Of a stretch of 38,428 nucleotides of DNA, positions 1 through 7,674 are shown one piece after another; the first letter of the stretch is position 1, and every line of letters starts with the position of its first letter. The notes beneath the pieces are model-generated. The model made no database searches. It saw only the letters and a program-made list of their open reading frames with translations, and had not been told where the DNA came from. The DNA comes from an uncultured Halieaceae bacterium (GTDB taxonomy: Bacteria > Pseudomonadota > Gammaproteobacteria > Pseudomonadales > Halieaceae), in NCBI GenBank assembly GCA_913048495.1, contig CAJWWA010000003.1, forward strand, positions 1-38,428, written 5' to 3'. Position numbers and translations under genes: made by a program.

Positions 1-285
1 GGCATCGGCGGTGCCGTCGCCGAAGTGGTCGGACGGCTCTTGAAGCGTCTCGGCCAGGAGCGCCAGGTGCTGTGCGTGACGCACCTGCCGCAGGTCGCCG
101 CCCAGGCGCACCGGCAGCTCAAGGTCAGCAAGGAAGGTGACCGCAAAGCGGTGCGCACGGCGCTGGCCGTGCTGGACGACAACGGCCGGGTCGAGGAAGT
201 GGCGCGGATGCTCGGCGGTGTGAAAGTGACGGCGCAGACCCTGGCCCACGCGCGGGAGATGCTGGCGGAGGCGGCGGCGGGCTGA
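1..285 (+). CDS. recN: DNA repair protein RecN, C-terminal fragment (5' end outside window)
   Basis: The frame is open from base 1 and stops at 283-285, giving the last 94 residues. RecN is an SMC-like ATPase that acts early in recombinational repair of double-strand breaks. The fragment contains the VTHLPQVAAQAH stretch (the Walker B/H-loop end of the ATPase head) and the RVEEVARMLGG motif close to the C-terminus, both characteristic of RecN rather than other SMC-like proteins. It is convergent with fur, as in other gammaproteobacteria. The N-terminal head and coiled coil lie outside the window. Confidence 0.95.
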   Translation, partial: GIGGAVAEVVGRLLKRLGQERQVLCVTHLPQVAAQAHRQLKVSKEGDRKAVRTALAVLDDNGRVEEVARMLGGVKVTAQTLAHAREMLAEAAAG

Positions 286-322
286 CGCTGCCGGCGAGGC
301 CAGGTCGGAACCCGGTCGAGGG

Positions 323-748
323 TCAGTCCCCGCCCTGGCCCTTCTTGCGCACGTACAGGACCAGGGAGTGGTCCACGAGTTCGTAACCGTGCGCATCGGC
401 GATCTGCTGCTGCCGCTCCTCGATGACCTCGTCGTGGAACTCGATCACCTCGTTCGTATCGACGCAGACCATGTGGTCGTGGTGCTCGCCCTTGGCCAGC
501 TCGAACACCGAGTGGCCGGTCTCGAAGTTGTGCCGGGTCACGAGACCCGCTGACTCGAACTGCGTGAGCACCCGGTAGACCGTGGCGAGGCCCACGTCGT
601 CACCGGCGTCGAGCAGGGCGCGGTACACGTCCTCCGCGCTCATGTGCTGCGAGCGCTCCTCCGCGGCATCGAGAATCTGCAGGATTTTCACGCGCGGCAG
701 CGTGACTTTCAGGCCGGCGTTGCGCAGCTCCTGATTTTCTTGAGCCAT
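323..748 (-). CDS. fur: Ferric uptake regulator Fur
   Basis: This is a 141-residue Fe2+-dependent repressor of iron-uptake genes. The start chosen is the ATG at 748, giving MAQENQELRNAGLKVTLPR, the usual Fur N-terminus; the frame runs 22 codons further upstream but that part does not look like Fur. The winged-helix segment (ATVYRVLTQFESAGLV, about 55-70) is followed by the metal-binding HHDH at 89-92 and CVDT at 95-98. The second cysteine of the E. coli CxxC is replaced by Thr, which is also the case in Pseudomonas Fur, so it is not a defect. The gene is divergent from bamE with a 72-nt spacer. A Fur-like box before the TonB receptor at 9963 is a plausible target. Confidence 0.97.
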   Translation of the reverse strand: MAQENQELRNAGLKVTLPRVKILQILDAAEERSQHMSAEDVYRALLDAGDDVGLATVYRVLTQFESAGLVTRHNFETGHSVFELAKGEHHDHMVCVDTNEVIEFHDEVIEERQQQIADAHGYELVDHSLVLYVRKKGQGGD

Positions 749-820
749 GGTCGGGGGTTCTCTGGTCTGACGCGTGCCGGTATGATGCCACCCTTGATTT
801 CCGAGGGAAAGCACCGCCCC

Positions 821-1207
821 ATGCGCGTCCTCATCGCCACCCTGCTCCTCCTGTCCGTTACCGCCTGTGGCTTTGTGGGCTTCCCCGGCGTGTACAAGAT
901 CAACATCGAGCAGGGCAACATCATCACCCAGGACATCATCGACCAGCTCGAGCCCGGCATGAGCCGCCGGCAGGTCCGCTTCATCCTGGGTACACCGCTC
1001 GTGGAGGACACCTTTGACCAGAACCGCTGGGACTATCCCTACGAGATCAAGCTCGGTGACGAGATCATCCGCAAGGCCATGGTCACGGTCTACTTCGACG
1101 GCGACCGGCTGGTCGACGTGAAAGGGGATTACCTGCCGGCCTGGGCGGCGGGCGCTGCGGAAACAGGCACCGGGACCGCAGAGACGCCCGCCGGGGATGC
1201 CAGCTAG
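821..1207 (+). CDS. bamE: Outer membrane assembly lipoprotein BamE (SmpA/OmlA)
   Basis: The product is a 128-residue lipoprotein subunit of the BAM complex, which inserts beta-barrel proteins in the outer membrane. The signal peptide MRVLIATLLLLSVTAC ends in a lipobox (VTA-C16), so the mature protein starts at Cys16. The BamE core follows: VYKINIEQGN, then LEPGMSRRQVRFILGTP, then the NRWDYPYE strand. The C-terminal 25 residues are a low-complexity Ala/Thr/Gly tail. The start at 821 is fixed by the lipoprotein signal; a GAGGGAA at 803-809 could serve as ribosome-binding site. A possible -10 (TATGAT) is at 781-786. The stop overlaps the convergent rnfH stop by 4 nt. Confidence 0.95.
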   Translation: MRVLIATLLLLSVTACGFVGFPGVYKINIEQGNIITQDIIDQLEPGMSRRQVRFILGTPLVEDTFDQNRWDYPYEIKLGDEIIRKAMVTVYFDGDRLVDVKGDYLPAWAAGAAETGTGTAETPAGDAS

Positions 1208-1578
1208 GGCTCGCCGCCCCCTTCACCGCCGGGCCCGCTCTCTCTAGCGGTTTCTTCGCCGGCGCGACGCGCCTTCGCCTTTTCCGCCCGCGCCTTGCGC
1301 GCGGCTTTCGGGTCGGCCTTCAGGGGTCGATAAATTTCCACCCGGTCCCCGGGCCTGAGCGCCTGCTGTGGCGGCACGGCCTGGCCGAAGATGCCGAGGT
1401 TCGTCCCCGCGTCGATCACCAGCCCGGGGAACTCCTGCTCGATACCCGACTGCTGCGCGGCCTCCAGGGCCGTCGTACCCGCGGTCACCTCGAGCGGCAC
1501 GATCAGCTGGCGCTCCGGCAGCGCGTAGGCCACCTCGACGGCGATCAGCTCACCTTCGCCCTTCTTTGCTGCGGTCAT
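1204..1578 (-). CDS. rnfH: RnfH family ubiquitin-like protein (UPF0125)
   Basis: This 124-residue protein belongs to the RnfH/RatB family, small beta-grasp proteins of unknown biochemical role. Family features are IAVEVAYALPERQLIVPLEV at the N-terminus, GIFGQAV in the middle and RPGDRVEIYRPLKADPKAARKARA at the end. The last 25 residues are a charged Lys/Arg/Gly tail. The start at 1578 overlaps the ratA stop as ATGA, which indicates translational coupling to ratA. The ratA-rnfH pair next to bamE is a conserved gammaproteobacterial arrangement. Confidence 0.92.
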   Translation of the reverse strand: MTAAKKGEGELIAVEVAYALPERQLIVPLEVTAGTTALEAAQQSGIEQEFPGLVIDAGTNLGIFGQAVPPQQALRPGDRVEIYRPLKADPKAARKARAEKAKARRAGEETARESGPGGEGGGEP

Positions 1579-2006
1579 CCGTACAGCTGCCTGGCGCGAC
1601 GCACGACCGCGTCCACGAGGTTGTTGGTTACCCGGTCGAAAAGCCGGCTGGCGGCCGCCCCGAGCAGGCTCGAGCGCACGGCGAAGTCGAGCTCCAGGGT
1701 CACCTTGCAGGCGGCGTCGCCGAGCGCCTGGAAGTGCCAGCGACCGGCAAAGCGCTCGAAGGGCCCCTCCTTCAACTCGAGGACGATGCTCTCCGGTGCC
1801 AGCAGCCGGTTGCGGGTGGTGAAGCTCTGGGCGATGCCGCCGCGGGACAGGTCGAGACGCGCCTCCATGCTGGCGTCGTCCCGGTGCAGCACCTGCGCGC
1901 CCACGCAGCCTTCCAGGTACTGCGGGTACGCCTCGACATCGTTGATGAGGTCGAACAGCTGGCGCTGGGTGTAGGGCAACAGGGCGCTTCGGTTGATGGC
2001 GGGCAT
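1575..2006 (-). CDS. ratA: RatA/COQ10-type START-domain protein
   Basis: This 143-residue single-domain protein is of the polyketide-cyclase/START fold known as RatA or COQ10-like. Eukaryotic Coq10 binds coenzyme Q; E. coli RatA was described as inhibiting 70S ribosome association, so the cellular role in this organism is open. Typical elements are INRSALLPYTQRQLFDLINDVEAYPQYL at the start, the central GIAQSFTTRNRL, and the long C-terminal helix SRLFDRVTNNLVDAVVRRARQLYG. The start was set at the ATG at 2006; the longer frame upstream is not family-like. The stop overlaps rnfH by 4 nt. Confidence 0.93.
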   Translation of the reverse strand: MPAINRSALLPYTQRQLFDLINDVEAYPQYLEGCVGAQVLHRDDASMEARLDLSRGGIAQSFTTRNRLLAPESIVLELKEGPFERFAGRWHFQALGDAACKVTLELDFAVRSSLLGAAASRLFDRVTNNLVDAVVRRARQLYG

Positions 2007-2047
2007 GCTGCGGTCCGTAGCTGCAATCCGTGAATTCGGAGCGCCGG

Positions 2048-3394
2048 TCAGGAGCCCGACACGGCGAGCCAGAACCATACGATAAGCAGCCCCAGCGGGG
2101 CAACAAAACGCAGCTGCAGCAGCCAGGCGCGGAAGAAATGGTCCGGCTCGCGGTACAGCACCCGGCGCAGGAACGCCGGGTCCATGCACCAGCCGACGAA
2201 AGTCGCCGCGGCGAGCGCACCGAGGGGAATCAGCCAGGCCGTCGTGGCCTGCTCGAGCAGCGGCAGGAGGCCCGCGAGCGGCGAGCCGGGGACCAGGGAG
2301 AAGGCCACCGCGAGCGCCAGCAGCCAGGCGGCAAGGCCCGCGGCGAGCGCGCCCTGCCAGCGCCGCCAGCGCAGGCGCTGGCAGAGCGTGGCGACGGCCG
2401 GCTCGAGGAGCGCGACCGCCGTACCCAGGGCGGCCAGCGCGACAAGCAGGAAAAAGAGCATGCCGTAGGCATCGCCCTCGCGCAGGTTGCCGAAGGCATA
2501 GGGCAGGCTGACGAAGAGCAGTCCGGGCCCCATGTCGGGCGCGATGTTGTTGGCAAAGACGACCGGGAAGACGGCGATACCTGCGGCGAGCGCTGCCGCG
2601 AAGTCGAACACCGCAACGGCGAGCACGGAGCGGCCGAGAGGCAGCCGTGACGGGGCGTAGCTGCCATAGCTGATGCCCACGCCCAGCCCCACGCCGAGGG
2701 TGAACAGGGCCTGGCCGAAGGCGACGAGCAGCGCGTCACCGTGAAAATCCAGCGGCTGGGTGGAAAAGAGGAAGGCCTGCGCGGCCGCCAGGTCGCCGTG
2801 GGCGAGGGCAAAGTCGATGAGCAGCCAGAACAGCGCCATGATCGACGGCACCAGCACCCAGGCCAGGGCACCGAGACCACGGCGCACCCCCGCGGCGGAA
2901 ACGGCAATGGCCGCCGCGAGGAACAGGGACTGCCAGGCCAACATGCGAAAGGGGGCGGCGAGCAGGCCGTCGAGGAACCCGCTCACGTCCCGGGGGCTGG
3001 CCGCGGCGAAGGTACCCCGCGCCAGGTGCCAGGCGTAGGTGAGGGACCAGCCGCCCACCACGGCCCCGTAGCCCAGCACGGCCAGGGCCGTGACCGCCGC
3101 GAGCAACCCCCACGCCCCCCAGCCGGCGCCGAGGCGCGCGCGCCGCGCCGAGGAAGCCCAGGCCATGGGTGGCGCGGTCCGGCCAAGGCTGCCGATGGCC
3201 ACCTCGGCGATCACCACGGGCACCGCCATCAGCAGCAACCCTGCCAGGTAGGCCAGCAGAAACGGCGTGCCACCGTGGCTGCCGAGCAGGTAGGCAAAGC
3301 GCCAGAGATTGCCGAGTCCGACCGCGGCCCCCACCAGGGCAAACACGAAGGTCGAGCGCGAGTGCCAGGCACCTGGGGGGTCGGGAAACTGCAC
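2048..3394 (-). CDS. Sodium:neurotransmitter symporter (NSS/SNF) family transporter
   Basis: This 448-residue inner-membrane protein has about 11 hydrophobic segments, the usual size of bacterial LeuT-type transporters. The signature AAVGLGNLWRFAY lies in TM1 (residues 23-35), where LeuT binds Na+ and substrate. Family members import amino acids or related amines with Na+; the substrate here cannot be read from sequence. The start is a GTG at 3394, since no ATG precedes the TM1 signature, and a possible AAGGAG lies 13 nt upstream. It sits between ratA and smpB, which are often adjacent in related genomes, so it looks like a later insertion. Confidence 0.93.
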   Translation of the reverse strand: MQFPDPPGAWHSRSTFVFALVGAAVGLGNLWRFAYLLGSHGGTPFLLAYLAGLLLMAVPVVIAEVAIGSLGRTAPPMAWASSARRARLGAGWGAWGLLAAVTALAVLGYGAVVGGWSLTYAWHLARGTFAAASPRDVSGFLDGLLAAPFRMLAWQSLFLAAAIAVSAAGVRRGLGALAWVLVPSIMALFWLLIDFALAHGDLAAAQAFLFSTQPLDFHGDALLVAFGQALFTLGVGLGVGISYGSYAPSRLPLGRSVLAVAVFDFAAALAAGIAVFPVVFANNIAPDMGPGLLFVSLPYAFGNLREGDAYGMLFFLLVALAALGTAVALLEPAVATLCQRLRWRRWQGALAAGLAAWLLALAVAFSLVPGSPLAGLLPLLEQATTAWLIPLGALAAATFVGWCMDPAFLRRVLYREPDHFFRAWLLQLRFVAPLGLLIVWFWLAVSGS

Positions 3395-3522
3395 GGTTGC
3401 GGTGGAACTCCTTGTTCACAGTATCGAGAAGCGGGGCCGGTAGCGTCGCGCCCGGACAGCCTGCAGCCCGGGCCTGCCGGTGAAAAGAGCAACATTCACG
3501 TTCCCCCGCCGGGGGCGCTACG

Positions 3523-3528
3523 TATAAT
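3523..3528 (+). promoter_or_regulatory. Probable -10 element of smpB promoter
   Basis: A perfect TATAAT lies at 3523-3528, only 8 nt before the smpB ATG at 3537. A start site 6-8 nt downstream would place the mRNA 5' end at or within a base or two of the ATG. The -35 region (around 3500-3505) is weak. A GC palindrome, CCCCCGCCGGGGG, lies between the two at 3503-3515. Confidence 0.55.
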
Positions 3529-3536
3529 GCCGCCCC

Positions 3537-4019
3537 ATGTCAAAAAAGAAACGCAAAACGCCCGATAACGTCATTGTCCAGAACAAGCGCGCCCGCTTCG
3601 ACTACGAGCTCCTCGAGACCTTCGAGGCCGGCATCGCCCTGGAGGGCTGGGAGGTGAAGGCCCTTCGCGCCGGCAAGGTTCAGCTTACCGATTCCTACGT
3701 CCTCATGAAGGACGGTGAGGCCTTCCTGCTGGGCTCGCAGATCACCCCGCTGGATACCACGTCGGCGCACACGGCGGCGGACCCGTCGCGTACCCGCAAG
3801 TTGCTGCTGCACAAGAAGGAACTGGCCAGGATCCTGGCCGCGACGGCGCAGAAAGGGCAGACCTGCGTGTGCACGCAGCTCTACTGGAAGAAGCACCTCG
3901 TCAAGGCGCGCGTTGCGCTGGCCCGCGGCAAGCAGACCCACGACAAGCGGGACACGACCAAAGAGCGCGACTGGAACCGGCAGAAGCAGCGCATCCTGCG
4001 CGACGCCGTCAAGCAGTAA
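3537..4019 (+). CDS. smpB: SsrA-binding protein SmpB
   Basis: This 160-residue protein is the partner of tmRNA in trans-translation: it binds the tRNA-like domain and carries it to stalled ribosomes. Hallmarks are [33 protein letters not shown] at the N-terminus, [13 protein letters not shown], the [12 protein letters not shown] segment, and the basic C-terminal tail ending [12 protein letters not shown], which enters the decoding centre. The length is normal. No Shine-Dalgarno sequence precedes the ATG, and a consensus -10 ends 8 nt upstream, so translation may be leaderless. Its RNA partner ssrA is about 24 kb away in this window. Confidence 0.97.
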   Translation: MSKKKRKTPDNVIVQNKRARFDYELLETFEAGIALEGWEVKALRAGKVQLTDSYVLMKDGEAFLLGSQITPLDTTSAHTAADPSRTRKLLLHKKELARILAATAQKGQTCVCTQLYWKKHLVKARVALARGKQTHDKRDTTKERDWNRQKQRILRDAVKQ

Positions 4020-4020
4020 G

Positions 4021-4046
4021 CGGTACCCGGCCTGCGCCGGGCACCG
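4021..4046. terminator. GC-rich hairpin between convergent smpB and binding-protein gene
   Basis: CCCGGC (4026-4031) pairs with GCCGGG (4036-4041) around a CTGC loop, extended by CGGT (4021-4024) with ACCG (4043-4046) across one A/C mismatch. It starts directly after the smpB stop and lies before the convergent gene's stop at 4056. There is no T-tract, so intrinsic termination is uncertain; it could act as a bidirectional transcript 3' end. Confidence 0.4.
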
Positions 4047-4055
4047 CCGGCGGGG

Positions 4056-4865
4056 TCAGGGCAGCGCCGCGATCCAGCCGCTGTTTTCCATCCACTTCTG
4101 GCGCAGCGCCATGAGCAGGCCGGTGCGCTCGTAGGCGTCGAGGTAGTTGTCGACGAGGTCGGCAAACTGCGCGTCCCCGGCGTTCACCGCGATGCCCAGG
4201 GGCTCTACCGTGAGCGGCTCGTCCAGGGTGACCAGGTCGGCATCGGGATGACGCATGACCGCGAGCAGGCAGGTCGGCATGTCCGCCACGAGCCCCGAGA
4301 CTTCGCCGGCCTGGATCATGGCCACGGCGCTGGCGTAGTCGTCCACCTCCACGAGTTCGGCGTTCGGCGCCGCCTCGCGCACGAAGGTCGCGCTGGTGGA
4401 GTTGGCCAGCGCCGCGAGCTTGACGTCCTGGCTGGCGAGGTCGCCGGTGGCAAAGCGCTCCACCACGTCGCCGCGGGTGAGAATGGACTTCCCGGAGAGC
4501 ATGTACGGGCCGACGAAGGTGGCGTCGACAGCGCGCTCCGGTGTGATCGCCATGCCGGAGATGACCAGGTCGACCGCGCCCTTCTCCAGCGCGCCCATGA
4601 GCTCACCGAAGGGCATCTTTTCGATACGCAGGTCCACGCGCATGGCGTTGGCGAGGGCCCTGGCGAGGTCCACGTCCAGGCCCATGAAGTTGCCCTCGCG
4701 GTTGACCGCGTTCATGGGCGGCTGGTCGCCGGACATGCCGACGACCAGGGTGCGGCTCTCGAGCACGCGCTCCAGGGCCGCGTCGTCTGCCTGGGCAGCA
4801 CCGGAACCCAGCGCAAAAGCCAGGCACAGCGCGGCCACGGCCGCGGCAAAGAAAGGACGAATCAT
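4056..4865 (-). CDS. Periplasmic amino-acid-type substrate-binding protein (SBP family 3)
   Basis: This 269-residue secreted protein has a classic Sec signal peptide (MIRPFFAAAVAALCLAFALG, cleavage near AAQA-DD). The mature part matches the bacterial family 3 solute-binding fold: LVVGMSGDQPPMNAVNREG at the start of lobe 1, GLDVDLARALANAM, then AVDLVISGMAITPERA, and a lobe-2 stretch DDYASAVAMIQAGEVSGLVAD. Such proteins deliver amino acids or small polar compounds to an ABC permease. No permease or ATPase gene is adjacent, so it is an orphan here. The next gene upstream on the same strand is an amidohydrolase (84 nt away), so the two may be co-transcribed. Confidence 0.92.
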   Translation of the reverse strand: MIRPFFAAAVAALCLAFALGSGAAQADDAALERVLESRTLVVGMSGDQPPMNAVNREGNFMGLDVDLARALANAMRVDLRIEKMPFGELMGALEKGAVDLVISGMAITPERAVDATFVGPYMLSGKSILTRGDVVERFATGDLASQDVKLAALANSTSATFVREAAPNAELVEVDDYASAVAMIQAGEVSGLVADMPTCLLAVMRHPDADLVTLDEPLTVEPLGIAVNAGDAQFADLVDNYLDAYERTGLLMALRQKWMENSGWIAALP

Positions 4866-4949
4866 TGACTATCTCCTCGTTGATGGGGGCATCCCCCGTT
4901 TGTAGCAGCAAGTTGTAGCAGTGAACTATGACGCTTTCGCGACGCCGCC

Positions 4950-6695
4950 TCAGGCGGCGCTCTGCAGCGCGCCGGTTACCCGGTCGTCGGCCACGACAGT
5001 CTCTCCGGCGACGATGATCGCCCGGTAACCCGCGGCATCCTGCAGCAGCCGCTGACCGCCCGCCGGGAGGTCCTGCACCATGCGCGGCGCGAACAGGCGC
5101 AAGCGCTGGTAATCGATCACGTTGATATTGGCCTTGAGGCCCGGCCGCAGCCGGCCGCGGTCGTTGAGCCCGGCGTAATCGGCGATATCTGCCGTCAGCC
5201 GGCGCACGACATCGGCCAGCGGCAGCCGGGCGCCCCGCTCGCGGTCCCGGGTCCAGTAGCTGAGCAGGTAAGTGGGGAAGCTCGAGTCGCAGATCGTGCC
5301 CACGTGCGCGCCGCCGTCCGACAGGCCCATGATAGACAGCGGGTGCTGCATCATCGTGTGCAGGTTGTCGAAACTCATCTCGGTGTAATTGTAGATCGGG
5401 AAGTAAAGCAGCGCCCTGCCCTCGTCCTCCAGGAGCAGGTCGTAGATCATCTCGAGGGCGGGGATGCCGCGCTCCCCGGCCATGTGCAGCACGGAAGTCT
5501 CTGCGGTCTGCTCGTAGTCCGGGTTGTCGCCGAGCAGGAAGGTCTTGCTGGCGACGTAATCTATGGCGGCCATGAGCGCATCGACGATCGGCGGCACCGG
5601 CGTGCCGTCTCCCGCCAGCTTCTCGCTTTCTTCGGCGAGGAGCCGGCGCTTGAAGGCGGGGTCGCGCATACGCGCAACGCGCTCGTCCAGCGGCAGCTGG
5701 CTGATGGCCTTGTAGCTCGGGAAACCGATGAAGGGGTGGAAGGTGCACTGCAGCCCGGTGATCACCCCGATGCCCCGGGGCGCCACCTGCAGGCGGATAT
5801 CGAGGCCGTTCGCATGGGCCTGCTCGGCGCGCTCGATAATTCGCAGCCACTGGTCCGGGGCGAAGTCACGCTGCATCAGCGACAGGGAGAAGGGCCGGCC
5901 ACCGGCACCGCGGGCAAAGGTTTCCAGAATATCGAACTCGCGGTCGAAGGCGTCGCCCTCCCGCTCGAGATCAAAGTCGTTGACCGCCTGCAGCACGCCG
6001 TGGTCGAGGCCCTGGAAGGCGGCGGCGATGCCCGCGAGTTCCTCGGCGGTTGCCTCGGAGGACGGGGTCCAATCGCCGTCGGCGCTGCGGTGCACGTCCG
6101 AGCGCCCGGTGGAAAAGCCGATGGCGCCCGCCTCCAGCGCTTCCCGGGTCAGCCGGCGCATGGCCTCGATGTCTTCCGGCGTCGCGGCCTCGTTGTACAC
6201 CGCCCGCTCACCCATGACGTAGACGCGCAGCGGATCGTGCGTGACCTGCACGGCGAAATCGATGGCGTGCGGCTTGCGCTCCAGGGCGTCGAGGTAGTCG
6301 GGCAGGCTCTCCCAGTCCCAGCTCATGCCCTCGGTCAGGGCGATGCCGGGAATGTCCTCCACGCCTTCCATGAGGCGCACGAGCTTGTCCCGGTCCTCGC
6401 GGCGCACCGGCGCGAAGCCGACACCGCAGCTGCCCATGACCACGGTGCTGACGCCGTGATTGATGCTGGGGCGCAGCTCCGGATCCCAGGACACCTGCCC
6501 GTCGTAGTGGGTATGGAGGTCGATGAAGCCCGGCGTGACGATATGGCCGCTGGCGTCCAGCGTTTCCCGGGCCTCGCCGGGGCAGTCACCCACGGCGACG
6601 ATGACGCCGTCCCGCACCGCGATATCGGCCTGGCGCGGCTCGCCGCCATCGCCGTCGTAGACCGTGCCGCCGGTGATCTTGAGGTCGTACTGCAT
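4950..6695 (-). CDS. N-acyl-D-amino-acid deacylase family amidohydrolase
   Basis: This 581-residue enzyme of the amidohydrolase superfamily hydrolyses N-acyl-D-amino acids or related amides. The small N-terminal beta domain ([27 protein letters not shown]) leads into the metal-binding HTH at 61-63 in [11 protein letters not shown], then GSCGVGFAP at 88-96, [11 protein letters not shown], and a late SDGGAHVG with the catalytic-type Asp. The C-terminal [11 protein letters not shown] closes the beta domain. Length and motif order match the D-aminoacylase group rather than dihydroorotase or hydantoinase. The stop codon sits in the loop of a 7-bp GC hairpin (4943-4959). The substrate is not predictable. 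Confidence 0.9.
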   Translation of the reverse strand: MQYDLKITGGTVYDGDGGEPRQADIAVRDGVIVAVGDCPGEARETLDASGHIVTPGFIDLHTHYDGQVSWDPELRPSINHGVSTVVMGSCGVGFAPVRREDRDKLVRLMEGVEDIPGIALTEGMSWDWESLPDYLDALERKPHAIDFAVQVTHDPLRVYVMGERAVYNEAATPEDIEAMRRLTREALEAGAIGFSTGRSDVHRSADGDWTPSSEATAEELAGIAAAFQGLDHGVLQAVNDFDLEREGDAFDREFDILETFARGAGGRPFSLSLMQRDFAPDQWLRIIERAEQAHANGLDIRLQVAPRGIGVITGLQCTFHPFIGFPSYKAISQLPLDERVARMRDPAFKRRLLAEESEKLAGDGTPVPPIVDALMAAIDYVASKTFLLGDNPDYEQTAETSVLHMAGERGIPALEMIYDLLLEDEGRALLYFPIYNYTEMSFDNLHTMMQHPLSIMGLSDGGAHVGTICDSSFPTYLLSYWTRDRERGARLPLADVVRRLTADIADYAGLNDRGRLRPGLKANINVIDYQRLRLFAPRMVQDLPAGGQRLLQDAAGYRAIIVAGETVVADDRVTGALQSAA

Positions 6696-6791
6696 ATGGC
6701 CTCCGAGGCTGGCCCGTTATCGTTATGGACTGGGAGTCTAGGAGCCTGGCGCAGGGCCGTCCAGTCGCGGGGCGGCCGGCTCCCGTGCGGG

Positions 6792-6810
6792 GTAAACTAT
6801 TCTCGTTTAC
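6792..6810. promoter_or_regulatory. 19-bp inverted repeat upstream of the ferredoxin-NADP+ reductase gene
   Basis: GTAAACTATTCTCGTTTAC has perfect 6-bp arms (6792-6797 and 6805-6810) around a 7-bp centre. It sits in the 195-nt divergent spacer between the deacylase and reductase genes, 81 nt before the reductase start. The size and the ATTCTC core resemble a degenerate Fur box, but another regulator is equally possible. Confidence 0.4.
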
Positions 6811-6890
6811 ATTGACCCACAGCGCCGCGGGCAACGTAGCTAGCAACGGGGGCGCTACGGCCTCTCTAGAGAACAGGCAGGGAGCAGGAC

Positions 6891-7664
6891 ATGGCAGCGG
6901 TACAAGCCACCCGGGTCACCTGGGTACACCACTGGAATGACAGGCTGTTCAGCTTTGCAACGGAGCGCGACCCGGCGTTCCGCTTCGAAAACGGTCACTT
7001 CACCATGGTGGGCATCGAGGTGGACAACAAGCCGGCCCTGCGCGCTTACAGCATTGCCAGCGCCAATTACGAGGATCACCTCGAGTTCCTCAGCATCAAG
7101 GTGCCCGACGGGCTGCTCACGTCGCGGCTGCAGCACATCCAGGCCGGCGATACCGTGCTGCTGGGAAAGAAGCCGGTGGGCTCTTTGGTACTCACCGACC
7201 TGCACCCGGGGCGCAACCTCTACCTGTTCGCCACCGGCACCGGCCTCGCCCCTTTCATGGCCATCGTCCGCGACCCGGACGCCTATGCACGCTACGACCA
7301 CGTGGTCCTCGTCCACGGCGTGCGGCAGGTTAGCGACCTCGCCTACCGCGACTACCTGACCCGGGACCTGCCCGAGCACCCCTACCTGGGCGAAGTCGTC
7401 CGGGAAAAGTTCCGTTACTACCCGACGGTCACCCGCGAGCCCTTCGAGCACCAGGGTCGCATCACCGACCTCGTCGCCAGCGACCGGCTCACCGCGGACC
7501 TGGGCCTGCCCCCGCTCGACCCGGCCAGCGACCGGGCCATGATTTGCGGCAGCATCGCCATGCTGGAAGACCTGTCAAAGCTGCTGAACGAGCGCGGCTT
7601 TTCCGTCTCCCCCAGCCAGGGCACGGCCGGCGACTACGTCATCGAGAGAGCGTTCGTCGGCTAG
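6891..7664 (+). CDS. fpr: Ferredoxin--NADP+ reductase
   Basis: This 257-residue FAD enzyme exchanges electrons between NADP(H) and ferredoxin or flavodoxin. The FAD-binding motif RAYSIAS is at 51-57, the NADP-binding GTGLAPF at 116-122, and the C-terminal segment ends VIERAFVG, as in short bacterial (subclass I) Fpr proteins of about 257 residues. A purine-rich GGGAGCAGG precedes the ATG. The stop is 10 nt from the convergent TonB-receptor stop. It could supply or drain the ferredoxin/flavodoxin pool used by the NifJ-type oxidoreductase encoded at 11181-14837, which is an inference from co-occurrence. Confidence 0.93.
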   Translation: MAAVQATRVTWVHHWNDRLFSFATERDPAFRFENGHFTMVGIEVDNKPALRAYSIASANYEDHLEFLSIKVPDGLLTSRLQHIQAGDTVLLGKKPVGSLVLTDLHPGRNLYLFATGTGLAPFMAIVRDPDAYARYDHVVLVHGVRQVSDLAYRDYLTRDLPEHPYLGEVVREKFRYYPTVTREPFEHQGRITDLVASDRLTADLGLPPLDPASDRAMICGSIAMLEDLSKLLNERGFSVSPSQGTAGDYVIERAFVG

Positions 7665-7674
7665 CCGCGACCCT

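Noticed and set aside
95-98. Loss of a Fur cysteine as a functional defect (CVDT in place of CxxC, residues 95-98 of the fur product)
   Set aside because: Pseudomonas Fur has the same replacement and is active, so it is ordinary variation.
323-814. Longer Fur with 22 extra N-terminal residues
   Set aside because: The extra part overlaps the bamE promoter region and does not match Fur; ATG 748 gives the standard 141-residue protein.
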